The notes: generated from the sequence alone by a model not told the origin. Shown: positions 11,033 through 24,620, numbered from the stretch's first letter. The stretch is DNA of 64,000 bases from Botryotinia globosa (GCA_014898425.1 RCSZ01000003.1:124001-188000); one strand, 5' to 3'. Translations and numbers: made by a program.

Positions 11033-12261
11033 ATGCGTGGAATTCAAATAAAAGAATATGTCAAAGTAGGCTTTCAGAGAGAGCTCACAAGCTCCCATCT
11101 CCTGTCTCCTTCGATATTTGTGTATATTCATACGGCATACTAATCGATTCTTGCAATGTAGGGACCTCAAGATCTTAAAGTCACGGATTTACCAGATCCA
11201 GTACCAAATCCCGATCAATACTTGATTGAAATTCATGCCACCGCTACCAATTTCTACGACCTGCTCCAAATTCGCGGGAAATATCAACACCAACCTCCTC
11301 TTCCTTGTAAGATATTTCTTCTATCTGCCCATTAGCAAACGATTTGGAACTAATAATTACTTTTATTCTGTCCAATCTCCTATTTCAATCCCCCAACCAT
11401 CCACTGACCCCCAACCTAGGGATTTCCGGCTCAGAATTCAGCGGCACCATTCTCTCCACACCCTCCTCTTCCTCACCCCCCAAATACAAAGTTGGCGACC
11501 GCGTCTTCGGTGCCTCGCAAGGTGGCTACGCAACTCTTGTCTGCGCCCAAGAATCTTCTCTCTACCCCGTCCCAGAATCCTGGTCTTTCTTCGAAGCAGC
11601 CGGTCTCTTCGTCACCGCTCCCACTTCCTACGGCGCTCTCGTCACACGCGCAAACATAAAATCTGGAGACTATGTTCTTATTCACGCTGCCGCCGGTGGA
11701 GTCGGTCTTGCAGCCGTGCAGATCGCAAAGGCATTCGGCGCAACTGTTATAGCTACTGCTGGCACAAAGCGAAAGTTGGAGGTAGCGCGAGAATTTGGCG
11801 CTGATCATGTTATTGATTATGGCGATGCTTCTTGGCCTGATCAAGTCAAAAAATTAACGCCAAATAACAGAGGTGTAGATATCGTGTTCGATCCAGTGGG
11901 TCTAATCGACAAATCGACAAAATGTATACGCTGGAATGGACGACTCCTTGTTATTGGATTCGCTGCCGGCAATATCGAGAAAGTGGCGATGAATAAGGTT
12001 TTGTTAAAAAATATAAGTATAGTGGGATTACACTGGGGAGCCTATGTGCAGAACGAACCAGAAAAGATCCAAGAGGTATGGGAGGGAATTTTCAAATTGA
12101 TCAAAGAGGGAAAATTCAGGGGAACGGTCTTTAGGGATAAGGAGTTTGTGGGGTTGGAGGATGTTCCAGGAGCATTGGAGAGTTTAGGGGGGAGGGGAAC
12201 ATGGGGGAAGGTTGTTGTGAAGGTTGAGAAGAATGGAAAAGAGGGGAGGAGCAAGATCTAG
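11033..12261 (+). CDS. Quinone oxidoreductase-like MDR enzyme
   Basis: Three exons: 11033-11065, 11162-11306 and 11420-12261, giving 339 residues. The first exon encodes only 11 residues (MRGIQIKEYVK) but the frame and the typical N-terminus of this family require it. The Rossmann motif AAAGGVG lies at residues 149-155, followed by VQIAKAFGATVIAT, which is the NADPH site of the medium-chain dehydrogenase/reductase superfamily; the GHE zinc-ligand motif is absent, so it is of the zinc-free zeta-crystallin/quinone-reductase class. Expected reaction: NADPH-dependent reduction of quinones or enones. The C-terminal VVVKVEKN is also typical. Substrate unknown. It is convergent with noxA, with ~600 bp between stops. 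Confidence 0.9.
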
Positions 12262-12868
12262 GCGGAGGAAGGCAAAAAAGAGTTGTAGTTGGATGATGGA
12301 AGGATAGGGGAGAGATGTTATTAGCGAGAATCTAGGAGGTCGTGGTGTGTATCTGTATGTGTTATATGGACTAGATTATATGACCGACTTCATTATTAAA
12401 GAGTTATGAGATTATTAGAAATTGCCTCGATAGAGAAGATACTGAAACTGAAATATTGGCACATAGATTGAACAGTGATAGTATCAGCTCACAGAGTTAC
12501 GCGAGTTTGCAAAACAAACACTTCCAGATTTCCAGGTAATTGCAACGACCTAATATCAGAATGTCGGTTCATACACAGATTCTCATATCTCATCACCATT
12601 CCATCATACGCTGCAAGAGCATCTAAAAACTGTCTGCCATAGATAGTACTATTCTCAATTATTCATTCCAACGTTCGCTATCTACACCCATCCCTTTGGT
12701 CATCCATCATATCAATAAGTAGTAACAAATGAATCGTATCGTATCCAAAAATCCGCGCCTGCTCCCAATTTCCATTCCTATTCGTAATATCCCAGGATAA
12801 TTCGCGAGAATTTTGACATCCCTACGACTAACATCAACCCGTGCTCATAACAATCCCAGTCGACAAAT
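12262..12868. other. Convergent intergenic, no gene seen
   Basis: 607 bp of A/T-rich 3' flank shared by the oxidoreductase (+) and noxA (-). No repeat or ORF of note. Confidence 0.6.
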
Positions 12869-14772
12869 CTAGAAATGTTCTTTCCAAAACGAGAAATTGA
12901 CATCGCGAGTCGTCGCGTTCTTACATGCTTTTTTGATGGAGCGGGCTGCTACGTTTGGTCCTATTCAGAATGTTAATATCCATGTCCAAATGAAGAATGT
13001 ATTGGAATCTGGTATGAAGAGGAATATGAAACAAAAACACAGCAGGACAAAACATACCACAAAAGTAAACTCCAATATTAGTTTTGAAATCTCCCTCCAA
13101 ACCAGACATGTAGGTTTTATCCATGATTCCATCCCTCATTCCCTCGAACAATTTTGTAAAATCCGGTCTTCCGAAATTCGTCCTCGATTTCAATTCAGTC
13201 AATGGATCGACATCTGCACCAACACTATTCAATACGATATTTTGCGCCGTATCGATATCCAACTTTTGGGTCAAATAAGTATGGATACGTAAAAATTCTT
13301 GTCCATCATTACCGGGTTGTGATGCTGCTTCTTGAGACTGTGCTTCCAGAGATGAAAGAAGGACTTGGAACCATTCGAAGGATGTGGTATCTTTACAAAC
13401 CCAGATGAACTCTACTCGACGAAGACGTTCGGGAGGATTTGTCCCGTGACGAAGATGCCAGATGTTTTTGAGGATGGATGCCCATGGTGTTACACCGATA
13501 CCTGTGCCGATAAGGACTGCGACTTCGTTTTCAAAGACATCCTCGGCGGGAGCACCGTAGGGGCCATCTATGCGGATATCCGGCATTTTTTGACCGTTTT
13601 CGAGGGCTACTTCGTACATACCATTGGGATCGACACCGTCGTAAAGTTTCGCTTGTGCAGCACCCGCTCCGAGGGCGTCTCCGAGGGTTCGGGTGAAGTC
13701 ACCGACTTGACGGATGTGAATAGAGATGTAAGGATCGAACGGACATGATGTGATGGTGAATGGATGCCATTGTTCACGTGAAACAGATGGGACGTTGAGG
13801 AAAAGCCATTGGCCTGCCTTGTACTTCATTGATGGCTTTCGGAATTGAATTTCCATGGCATCTGTAATTTGTTAGTTTAGAATGATGATGGTTTGGATGT
13901 AACGTACCATATGGATGGCGAACGACTCTAACAATTTGAGTTTCTCTTCGGCTTCTGATTTCTCGATACACACGCTCAAGGAAGTAAAGTCCACCACCCC
14001 AAAGCTCCCAACGCCATCCTTCATAACCTAAGCAATGTCCCCAGAAGTTCTCGCCATCAAATGGAGAGAACGGGTCTGCGGTATCACGGACGAAACATCC
14101 CGTAGCGTGTGTATACATTCCAAGCAAGAATGGAATAAACAAATGATGCGTGTACCAAAATGTTTCAAAAGATTGTTGTCTAATCTTGGCATGCGCAGTC
14201 GTATACATCAACATCATGCATAGTAACATAATATGACCTGTGATACCACCAGCTTCGGTATAGTGAATTTGAATTGCGGTCACAGGTCTGATTTGAGTCT
14301 TTTCTACGTTGAAGAAGCTGCCTGAATGTCAGTATTTGAGTAAAAATGGGATTTTGCAGTACTTACTTCACATAGTGAGCAGCTACATGAAATATGGTCC
14401 AGAATAACAACGAGTATGCTACTTGTCGATGAAACCATTGAGACTCATCAAGTGGTAAGAATTTGACCTTTGGTCTGATATATCTCAAGATATTGCGGCA
14501 CATGGGCAACAAGATCATTGCAACATCTACAGACAACACCAGACCGGCACCTCTCGATATCCATACTGAGAATGTAAGGGTATTCAAACCTGCTAGTCTG
14601 GGGTCACTAGCTTGCTTCCACCTGCATGACTTATTAGCGGAAAATAGCAAATATACTGGAAGTCGACTCACCATCCAAAAGCAAACAGGCCAATGTGAAA
14701 GCCATGGAAGAGGAAATTAAATAGCAACTTAGTTCCCCGAGTCTGCTTTTTCAAAAACTGTAAAGCGCCCAT
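12869..14772 (-). CDS. noxA: NADPH oxidase A (Nox1-type catalytic subunit)
   Basis: Five exons: 14672-14772, 14367-14621, 13908-14317, 13058-13861 and 12869-12960, total 553 residues, the usual NoxA length. Start MGALQFLKK and end SFWKEHF match the family. Six membrane helices in the N-terminal ferric-reductase domain carry two bis-histidine haem pairs with canonical 14- and 13-residue spacing: His98/His112 and His176/His189. FAD motif HPFTI at 288-292; NADPH motifs GPYGAP at 355-360 and GTGIGVTPW at 374-382. Family role: transfers electrons from cytosolic NADPH across the membrane to O2, making superoxide; with NoxR/Rac it is needed in related fungi for sexual or sclerotial development, hyphal fusion and infection structures. 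No EF hands, so it is not the NoxC type. Nothing appears broken. Confidence 0.97.
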
Positions 14773-17700
14773 CTTCTCTATGTCCAAATAACCCAAAAAT
14801 TAAAGGTCGTCCAGCGACAAGATCGATGAAGAAAGTTGAGTGAACCCGATGATCTTTCTATGATTGACAAGAGGAACGAGGAACCAATCTTTCCGATCCC
14901 ACGTAGAAATATTAACTAATGTATTTTCCAAAAAGAATGTGTAAAAAAAGAATGTTCGTGACAAGAAAAGAATGATCTGAGCCAGCAGCCAGCAGCTAAA
15001 AGCTTGGAAAGCTTGGGTAGAATGTTTGGAGAGGGAAGTCTTGTTCTTCTACAACGCCGAGGAAGGAGAAGACAAAAGCTAGGGTTTGTGGGCAAGCCTG
15101 GAGTAATAAAGGTTACTCGTTGGATCTACCACACTAGTCACTTGCTCCTTTCAATAACGGGAGAGGTATGTTGTGAGAAGGTCTTATTAGGTTCGAAACC
15201 AACGCTCGTACAGCCGTTTGTTGCGGGCGCAAATCTAAGAATTCGGATGACAGATTACCCTTGAAAGATCCCAGTAAATTTGGACAATAATATCTGATTT
15301 TTCTGTTCAATTTCCTATTCCATATGAAGTTCCAGGAAAGATCCCGTTGACAGGTATGAAGATCACTGTATTTCGAAAAATGCCATCCGAGCTTTTCAAT
15401 CAAGTGGGAGGAGTAGTTGGGATGTAACAGTGCGTTTCGCAAGGTATAAGACGGTATCAGATCGATCCAATATGTTGATAATCAGAAGCAGGCGATGGTT
15501 TCGTGTGGTGCGAAGGATGAGAAGATGTCAATTGAGCTTGTATAGTAAAACTTTGCTGATTGAGTTGAGACGGATGTTGTTGCAAGTAACCCCAGAAGCA
15601 TTAAAGAAGTGATGAATGGTGTTGCAAAAATATCCGATCTTATCTACCCGACCTAGGTAGACGTTTGAACAGGGGCTCGAGAGGGGAATAGATTTGTCTA
15701 CCGTATTACTTCCACCAGTTCTTTTCTTCGGAATATCAATTGATCGATCAGGAAGGAGAGTTTGAAGGAATCAATCCGACTCTCAAAGAAGATTGAAATA
15801 CCTAAGTGGTTGAATTTGCGTAATATAATGTCCAAGGTAGGTAGATATTGATTTTTGTTTGGATTATGAGTGAATATATTTCATGAAGGAAATAGAAATG
15901 AGAAATCAAAGTCGAATTCGAATTCGAGTCGAGGTTTTCTATATTGAGAATGGCCACTGTCAGTCTGTCAGGTGACCCGTCTCTGGATACCTACCTAACC
16001 TAACCAGGGTATCAAGCTAACCCCAGGCGCTTGACAATCATATTTAATTGGATGAAAGTATTGATAGAAGCAGCCCTTATGCACGAGTCCTGTCCTGGTC
16101 GTCTGCATCAATCCATCTGGTATGTATGTAAGTTACGTACCTCGTTCCACAGTTCCACAGAAGGTCTCTTTCTGGGGTTTTACCAGAATAGCGAAGATAA
16201 GGTGCTATGGGGGAACCATTCTCGACTCGATTTGTAATTCATATATATATACCTATATATATATATATATATATATATATACGGGGAACTATGGAACTTG
16301 ATTTTGTGGTGACATGAACCTTTGTTCAAATAGAGAATTATCGCACGAAGCTGTCATGTATGGCTAGCTGAGCTAAACGTTGGGTCCTGGGCTGGTATGT
16401 ACTAGGTAATGAGGCATAATTAATCGAGTCTGGGTCCATAATTAGGGCTGGATAAGGTTATTACAGTCAGAAGTAGTGTAGTGCGATTTGATGCCGGTAT
16501 ATATTAAATGGTATCTGAGCGTTCACAAGTATAAAGTACCTGGGCTTTAATAGACCGTCATTGAATTAATTTGCCGTCCGAACTTCTGTTCGTCCAACTA
16601 CTTCAGTGATATTCGTTTCCCGTCATTTCGCCGTTCCTGCAGGTCCCAAAAATGCAAACCCTTATCCTGGGTAATACTGAAATCACGTGACAACAACGGT
16701 TTCACGAAGGTTTGTAGCAGAATTGTTGGCGAAGGGGCTGACGTTTCACCTTAGTTCATCGCCCCGGACTTGTCAAGCATTGACTATTAATCCAAATCTG
16801 ACTAGAAGGCACAGTACAAAGCACCAAACCAAAGCCAGCCATGCAGTGGGTGTATCATATGCCTTATCGGCGCAGTACTCGAGTAGGAAATCATGACAAA
16901 AGAAATCGGAGTTCTAGCAGTCAATTGGCAAAAGCACGACCTCTGTGCTATTTCGTACCGTTAAATGTATCTGGCAAAATCATTTTGCTAGATTCGAGGT
17001 CAGAGAGGCGAAATTCTGTGTCGTTTCAGAACTGGTTTGGAAACAGTCTTTCGTCAACAAGGGCACGTCCATCGAGGGGCTGTCGATGAAAGTGTGTTCC
17101 CTGTGACTTCATTAGCCATAAATTAAGAGATGGAGATCTTGCTTCATCAAAGGGTGCATACAACGGAGACACGATGTACCGATAATAGTCTGTATATAGA
17201 TTTCATTCGAGTCTTTAAGTCGATCAAATTATTATCTCGTGAATTCCTTGGCATCGGCAAAAGGCCATAAACACCCACCATGACCACAGGCGCAGTTCCA
17301 ATCACTAGAGTGTATCAGCGATCTTCGAATTGCAATGTGCGAAAGAGCTGAAAGTTCTAGCATGCTAAATGCGTTGTCGTTGATAGAGCGTAGGAACACC
17401 ACCAGTTACGTGTATCCACTGGAGACAATGATACAGAACCTAATGTTTGCCTGAAAAACTCCATACACAGCGGCCAGTCGTGTGTTGAGGAAGTTGTAGC
17501 TCGATGAATACTGGGTCACATTTGGTGTGGCTATAGATGATATCTGGACCCCATGAGTACTGGAAGTCCTTCTCTTAGGACAGACGAGTCTAACGACAAT
17601 ACTGGTTCTTCCCACCGAGAAAAACTGCAATGCTGGTAGCCCTTTTCACTGAGATAGTTGATTATCGATGGCCGTCGTTTGTACCAAATCTTACATGGGA

Positions 17701-18667
17701 ATGCAAGACTGTATTGTACAGTATTGCTTGAGCAATGCGACCATGGTGTAATTTCAAATCGTACAAACTTGGGTTATAGTTCAAAAAGAGGAGAATCGAA
17801 TTGGTGGCAAACACACTTGTATAAGCTGGATCGATTCTTTGCATATAGAGAAGGAATAAATGAAATGAGAAATTGAAGGATAGCAATGCGGGAGCCCAGA
17901 AGCTTTTATCCAATGCTAGTAAGACAAGATTTCTGAGAGCAACAAGCATGGGACAACCACATTACACAATAGCAGGCATAACTCGCAGTAAGTTCCGTTG
18001 AAGTGATATCATGAAAAACAACTTGGAATGTTTGGCCGAGGACTTGAGTGAATGGATGGTTATTTTTGGTTGTCTATCAAAGTATTAATAATTTGTCAAG
18101 TGGATCACATCGATGCAACCAATGTTATAGCAAATGCCACGTTCCCCGTGGGCTCCATGTGTGCTCCATCACAGCATGATGACATGTAAAGCTTGAGGTT
18201 AGTGCTATTCTTTCTGATGCGTAAAGGAACGAGGTCTCGTCGTGTATGGAGGTAAGCAGACGTCAATTCAAGTCTTTGTTGATGCTTCGTAAGTTTTCAA
18301 AGCGGGTGAAAAGAAACGAAAAGGAATGCGTGGTCAAGAAGGCTGAGTCCACTAATTAGGAAGTTTAAAGCATTAATAAGTTTTACCGTTCCGATTTAGC
18401 GCTTGTTAATTGGAACGGCGTTTCGTAGCGAAGCCGATCATCTATCTACAAGTGACGATTTCGAAGTAATTATTAACACTTGACGATATACCAGCTGCCA
18501 AAATCTGTGCATTGAGCGTGCGATTCTGGTCTTTTCATGATAGGCTCTTGCATGCAGTCTCTTTCACATTCGCTGAGCTCAATATCATTCCTTGAGATCT
18601 ACTGTTATCAGCGCGGACCGTTGCGCCTGTAAGGGGGGTTGATAACCAGGGTCGACTCAACTTCAAA
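14773..18667. other. 3.9 kb divergent intergenic, noxA / myosin I
   Basis: No protein family could be recognised on either strand. The largest frames (about 70-130 codons) lack splice-consistent extensions or recognisable motifs. Contains an (AT)n tract, CCTAGGTAGAC-type words near 15,650, a CACGTG box at 16,685, and a short inverted repeat CGTTCC/GGAACG near 18,389-18,414. It must hold promoters of both flanking genes; long leader exons or non-coding transcripts cannot be excluded. Confidence 0.45.
16241..16281. repeat. (AT)n microsatellite
   Basis: About 40 bp of alternating AT interrupted once by ACCT, in the noxA/myosin intergenic region. Confidence 0.95.
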
Positions 18668-21600
18668 ATGGTATGGAACAACAAAGGCCTTCTTGCATCC
18701 TTCAGAAAGTCGGCATGATTAATAACATCTATTGGAACAGGGTATCAGTCGTCGTCCGAAAGGGAATAATAATGCCTCTGCCGCAGAGAGTGCCCCGTCG
18801 GGGAAGCCGAATATCCAGAAAGCCCAGTTCGATACAACCAAGAAGAAGGAAGTTGGTGTGTCGGATCTTACTTTGATCAGTAAGGTCTCTAATGAAGCAA
18901 TCAATGAGAATCTTAAGAAGAGATTCGATAATAGGGAAATCTATGTATGGCCCCTCTTCGCGACGAGCGACCACGGATATGGGAGGGTTCCCGAGGAGGA
19001 TGAGTGCTAACAGTTTTATGTAGACGTACATTGGGCATGTGCTTGTTTCCGTCAATCCTTTTCGAGATTGTGAGTAGAACACAACTTCTTCGAGTGCGCG
19101 CATCTAACGCTTCACAGTGGGAATTTACACAGACGCAGTCTTGGATAGTTACAAAGGCAAGAATCGGCTGGAGGTCAGTAAACACCGAACTACACATTGG
19201 ATACCTGCGTTTCTAACAAATACCTAAGATGCCACCTCATGTCTTCGCCGTTGCCGAATCTGCCTACTATAATATGAATGGTTATAAAGATAATCAATGT
19301 GTTATCATTTCAGGAGAATCTGGAGCAGGAAAGACAGAGGCAGCAAAGCGAATCATGCAATACATTGCCAATGTTTCTGGAGGCAGCAACTCATCCATTC
19401 AGGAGATTAAAGACATGGTCTTGGCGACGAATCCATTGCTAGAATCTTTTGGTAATGCGAAAACATTACGGAACAACAATTCCTCTCGTTTTGGAAAATA
19501 CCTCCAATTGCAGTTCAATGCGCAAGGAGAACCGGTGGGCGCGGACATAACAAATTACCTTCTCGAGAAGACGAGAGTAGTCACTCAAATCAAGGATGAG
19601 CGGAATTTCCACATTTTCTACCAATTTACAAAAGGGGCCTCGCAGGCATACAGGGAGAATTATGGTATTCAGCAACCGTCGCAGTATCTCTACACAAGCA
19701 AAGCCGGGTGCTTTGATGTTGATGGAATTGACGATCTCGCCGAGTATCAGGATACTTTGAACGCCATGAAGGTTATCGGTTTGTCGCAAGCTGAACAGGA
19801 TGAGATATTCCGTATGCTAGCTGCTATCTTGTGGACTGGAAATATTCAATTTCGCGAAGATGAAGATGGATATGCTGCAGTTGTGGATCAATCAGTTGTT
19901 GACTTCCTGGCATACCTGCTGGATTGTGATGCAGGCCATGTTATTCAAGCTATCACTATTAGAATTCTTACTCCTCGGAACGGGGAAGTCATTGAATCAC
20001 CCGCGAATGTTCCTCAAGCGCTGGCCACGAGGGATGCTCTTGCTAAAGCAATCTACAATAACCTCTTCGATTGGATCGTCGAGCGTGTGAACAAATCCCT
20101 TACTGCTCGGTCGGCGACATCCAACTCGATAGGCATTCTCGATATTTATGGGTTTGAGATTTTCGAGAAGAATAGTTTCGAGCAGTTGTGTATCAACTAT
20201 GTCAACGAGAAATTGCAACAGATCTTTATTCAGCTAACATTAAAGACTGAACAAGAGGAATATGCCCGGGAACAGATCCAATGGACGCCAATCAAGTACT
20301 TTGACAACAAGATTGTTTGTGATTTGATCGAAGCCACAAGACCACCAGGTATATTTTCCGCTATGAAAGATGCAACCAAGACAGCCCATGCCGATCCAGC
20401 TGCATGTGATCGTACTTTCATGCAGGCAATTGGCGGAATGTCGAATCCTCATCTTACCCCTCGACAAGGCAATTTTATTGTCAAGCATTATGCTGGTGAT
20501 GTGAGCTATACAGTAGAGGGAATTACAGACAAGAATAAGGATCAACTTCTTAAGGGCTTACTCAACCTGTTCGGACAAAGCAAAAATCAGTTCATTCACG
20601 AATTATTCCCCCACCAAGTCGATCAGGACAACAGAAAACAGCCTCCATCTGCCGGTGATAAAATCAAGGCCTCGGCGAATGATTTAGTGGCAACATTGAT
20701 GAAGGCAACACCATCATATATCCGTACCATCAAGCCCAACGAGAATAAATCACCAACGGAGTATAATGAGAAGAATGTTCTGCATCAAGTCAAGTACCTT
20801 GGTTTACAAGAGAACGTTCGTATTCGTCGTGCCGGATTTGCATATCGTCAAACATTTGATAAATTTGTTGAACGTTTTTACCTACTTTCCCCTAAAACCT
20901 CTTATGCAGGCGACTATATATGGACAGGAGATTCAAAAACGGGAGCAATGCAGATTCTGAAAGACACTAACATACCTGTTGAAGAATATCAAATGGGTGT
21001 GACCAAGGCATTCATCAAGGCACCGGAAACCCTGTTTGCCCTGGAACACATGCGAGATCGCTACTGGCACAATATGGCTGCCCGTATTCAACGTGTGTGG
21101 AGAGCGTTCTTACAAATCCGAATCGAAGCCGCCACTCGAATTCAAAGGATGTTCAGGAAGAAGAGAGAGGGTAAAGAGTTTTTGGAGTTAAGAGAGAAGG
21201 GTCACCAAATTCTACAAGGGCGCAAAGAGAGAAGAAGATACAGTCTTCTAGGTTCAAGACGTTTCATGGGTGATTATCTTGGGATCGCAGCAACCACAGG
21301 ACCTGGATCAAAAATACGCGGTTCAATCAATTTGCCAGCTAATGAAGTCACCCTTTTCTCCTGCCGCGGTGAGATTCTCGAGACGAAATTCGGTCGATCG
21401 AGTAAGCTTAGTCCTCGCATCTTCATCATGACGAAGGCGAAGTTCTATATAGTTAGTCAGCAGCTTGTAAATAAGCAGGTTCAAATTGCTGTGGAAAAGG
21501 CCATTCCCCTCGGAGCTATCAAGTTCGTTAGCATATCGACCTGTCGGGATGATTGGTTCTCCCTGGGCGTTGGATCACCACAGGAGGCGGATCCGCTTCT

Positions 21601-22702
21601 TACCTGCGTTTTCAAGACCGAACTATTTACGCATATGCAAGCAGCAATGCCTGGTGGCGGTTTTAATCTTAAAATAGGAGACTCGATCGAGTATGCCAAG
21701 AAGCCTAACAAAATGCAGCTAATCAAGGTGGTCAAAGACTCTCAACAAGCTCAAGATCATTACAAGAGTGGGACTATTCACACCCAGGCAGGCGAGCCAC
21801 CCAATTCGCGATCAAAGCCTTTGCCGAAAGGCAAGCCTGTCGCGCCGAAACCATTCACCTCAGGGCGTCTTATCAAGCCCGGGGGACCAGGAGGACGACC
21901 CTCAAAATTGACGAACGGAAACCGACCAACACCCAAGCCAGTTCCTTCACCTGCTGCGGCAAGACCTGTACCTACACCTGCTGCAGCAACAAGGCCGACA
22001 CCTGCGCCGATACCCGCAGCCAATCCTATTGCAGCCTCTATTCCAGTGCATACAAGGAATCCTTCTTTACAATCAGCACAATCTACGAGAGCTGTGCCGC
22101 CACCACCTCCACCTGCCCCACCTGCTCCCCCCCCGGCTCCAGCATCGAAAGAGCCTCAATACCGCGTTCTCTACGAATTTGCTGGACAGAGTGCCAATGA
22201 GTTTTCTCTCAAGCAGGGTGAGATAGTGACTGTTCTCCAAAAGGAGACAAATGGTAAGCTTAGTTCAATCATTATGTGATAATGCCAGTTAAACTAACAA
22301 CGAACAGGCTGGTGGCTCACCAAGAATGTCCGTGGTCAAGGATGGGCACCCACTGCTTACCTCGAAGAAGTCGCACCGCCACCACCACCACCTGTCGCCT
22401 CTCGTCCAACACCACCACCTCCCCCTGGACCTCCGAATATGAACGGTGCTAATGGCGCTGCGGTTCGCTCCAAGCCTACTCCGCCTGCCCCACCTGCCAA
22501 ACGCCCAGTAGCGGGTAGGAAACCAGCCCCTCCTCCTGCACCCCGCGATTCTGGTATGAGTATTTCTAGTAATGGAAGTGGTAATAACAGCGGCCGGAGC
22601 ACTCCCACTCCAAGCTTGGCTGGTGGTCTAGCTGAAGCTTTACGAGCCAGGCAAAGCGCAATGCAAGGAAATGCTAAAAAAGAAGATGAAGATGATTGGT
22701 AA
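18668..22702 (+). CDS. myo1: Class I myosin
   Basis: Six exons: 18668-18670 (ATG only), 18741-18944, 19024-19069, 19118-19173, 19229-22253 and 22308-22702; 1242 residues. Order: short basic N-terminus MGISRRPKG, motor domain with P-loop GESGAGKT (132-139), switch [10 protein letters not shown] (185-193) and switch II DIYGFE (408-413), two IQ motifs after the converter, TH1 lipid-binding tail, Pro-rich segment, SH3 (from [10 protein letters not shown], split by the last intron), and a C-terminal acidic DEDDW that fits Arp2/3 activation. The TEDS-rule position is Glu (about 356), not Ser/Thr. Family role: actin motor for endocytic patches and polarised hyphal growth; the orthologous Fusarium protein is the target of phenamacril. 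Essential in related fungi. Confidence 0.97.
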
Positions 22703-23511
22703 TCGAGGAAGCAAGCGATATCATATGATGAAAGTTCTTAAATGATGGCGCAGGATAAGAGAAACGAGACTGAAGTATATGGAAAGCAGATAGAATGAAG
22801 ACATGAAGCAAGACTATTGTTCTTCACGTGCAATTTGGCGAGGTCAAGGGGCGGTATTTTCTACAAAATCCTTTGTTCGCATTGATACGGGGATTTTGGT
22901 ATGCATTGTGCTTGAGAGCGTTTTCTGATATAGAAAGACAGAGATCGCTAGTGCTATAGTCTGGGAGGAAAGAAAGGGGTGGGTAGGGCAGATGGTTCTC
23001 CATAGATAGAAAGGGAAATGCTTTATTTGTATACAAGTTTTGTTTTCAACACATAGTTCAATTCAATTTGATTAATTGATAGTATAAGTACAATTGTTTC
23101 TTGGCTTACTAATTGAGGATAAACTATAGGGGTAGGGAGATGTGATCTACCACTGGAATGGAAAGGGGAGTAGGGAATAGGGTTACCGAGCGAGTGAGCA
23201 GCGGTACGTTTGTGAAAGCGGAATTTCTTAGAGACAAATGCCCACTCTCGTAAACTATGAGGTGCTATTGCTAAATCAAAACCAGTAGCTGGCTACTCAT
23301 TCATGGCGTCTCACGCCATCTCCAACCCCCACCAATAACCCTATTCTACCCCCATAGAGATCAAGGAAAACCCAATACCCCAATATGCACGCAAGTATTC
23401 CTCAAAATGCCCCAAAATTTCAGAAGTGAGCTCAGAGCCCCCCACGCAAGCCAAGGAAACGTAACCGTCATAATCATAGTCTCAATTTCTGTATAATGAG
23501 CAGGAAAAAAC
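22703..23511. other. Convergent intergenic, no gene seen
   Basis: About 800 bp of 3' flank between myosin I (+) and the mS38 gene (-). No repeat, RNA gene or coding frame of note. Confidence 0.6.
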
Positions 23512-24620
23512 CTAATTACGATCTAATCTTCGTCTCAAATTTCTCGTCCGACGCATCAACTTCTTATACTTGTGTTTCTTCATCTTTAATTTCCGCTGTC
23601 TCTTCACACTAATAGCCCACATTGTCGCTCTCTCCCGGCGACGCATTCTAGAACGCTCTAGATAACTTCTGGGTGGGTCTTCGGATACTATAGGGCCGCT
23701 TTCGACTGTATATGTTACTTCACCGGCTGAATCCGTGAATTCGGTAATGGCGAGGAGGGTGTGGTAGGTATGTTGCTGGGGGAGCTGCGCTTCTGCTTGT
23801 TCAGCGGCGGCTTCTGCGCCTGCTGCAAGAGATTCCTCTGTACTCATTGGGACGGGCGCGGGGGGAGGGGAAAAGGGTGTGTATTTGCGAGCGAACATAG
23901 AGCGGGGTAGTTCGTTGGCGTTGTCAAGATGTTGAACGCGGTAGGAATCGGCGGTGATCCCAGCGCGGAGTTCATCTGTCTCCTCGTTCCATTGATCTTG
24001 GATATTAAGTTGTTTGAGGGACCCGGTGGCAGAGTCAAGTGTTTGAAGTGTATTTGATAGGGTAGCTATCACATCTTGCGATTTGTTCGATCGTGTTCGT
24101 GGAGCAAAGATAGCGGCGAACGCTTCGTCGGTAATGGCTTTAGGGAAGTTCATAGTAAGGGATATAGGTCTGTGTAGGGAGAAGAATGCGGATGCGGCAA
24201 TTTCTGCAATATGTAAGTTAAAACGTTTCCTGTAAATGTTTGTAAGTGTGCAAACTCACGATTCGGCGCAATGTGACTGGTACTAGGTACGCTGGGTAGT
24301 TTGTGCATCGTGTCGGCTTTGTTCGCAGACCCGGGTGAAGCATCCTTTGCCTTTCTTCTCCCCGCTTTCGCAGCTTTCTTCTCGCCATCAGGTCTTGCTT
24401 GAGATGGGGATGCAGGAACCGCCTGTCCCTCTGTTACTCTCTTTGACCTATCTGCTGGACTGGAGGGTTTCGACGAAGAGGATGAGGATAATCTCCGTTG
24501 ATGAGAACGGAATGAAAGGGCTTGAGAAGTAGCAGCTCGTGGTGCGACATTATGGACAGGTAGGATTATCGGTAGTGGCGGTGCTGTTAAAACAGCTCTT
24601 CGAATGGAAGAGGAAAACAT
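23512..24620 (-). CDS. COX24: Mitoribosomal small-subunit protein mS38 / Cox24
   Basis: Exons 24260-24620 and 23512-24203; 350 residues. The N-terminus (MFSSSIRRAVLTAPPLP, Arg/Ser-rich, no acids for ~40 residues) is a mitochondrial presequence. The diagnostic part is the extreme C-terminus: SVKRQRKLKMKKHKYKKL plus a basic run, the AURKAIP1/Cox24 (mS38) signature. Family role: in yeast Cox24 supports COX1 mRNA processing/translation; the protein sits on the mitochondrial small ribosomal subunit. The middle is low-complexity and poorly conserved, as usual. A nearer AG within the intron (giving a different downstream frame) was discarded because only the distal acceptor keeps the frame. Confidence 0.9.
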
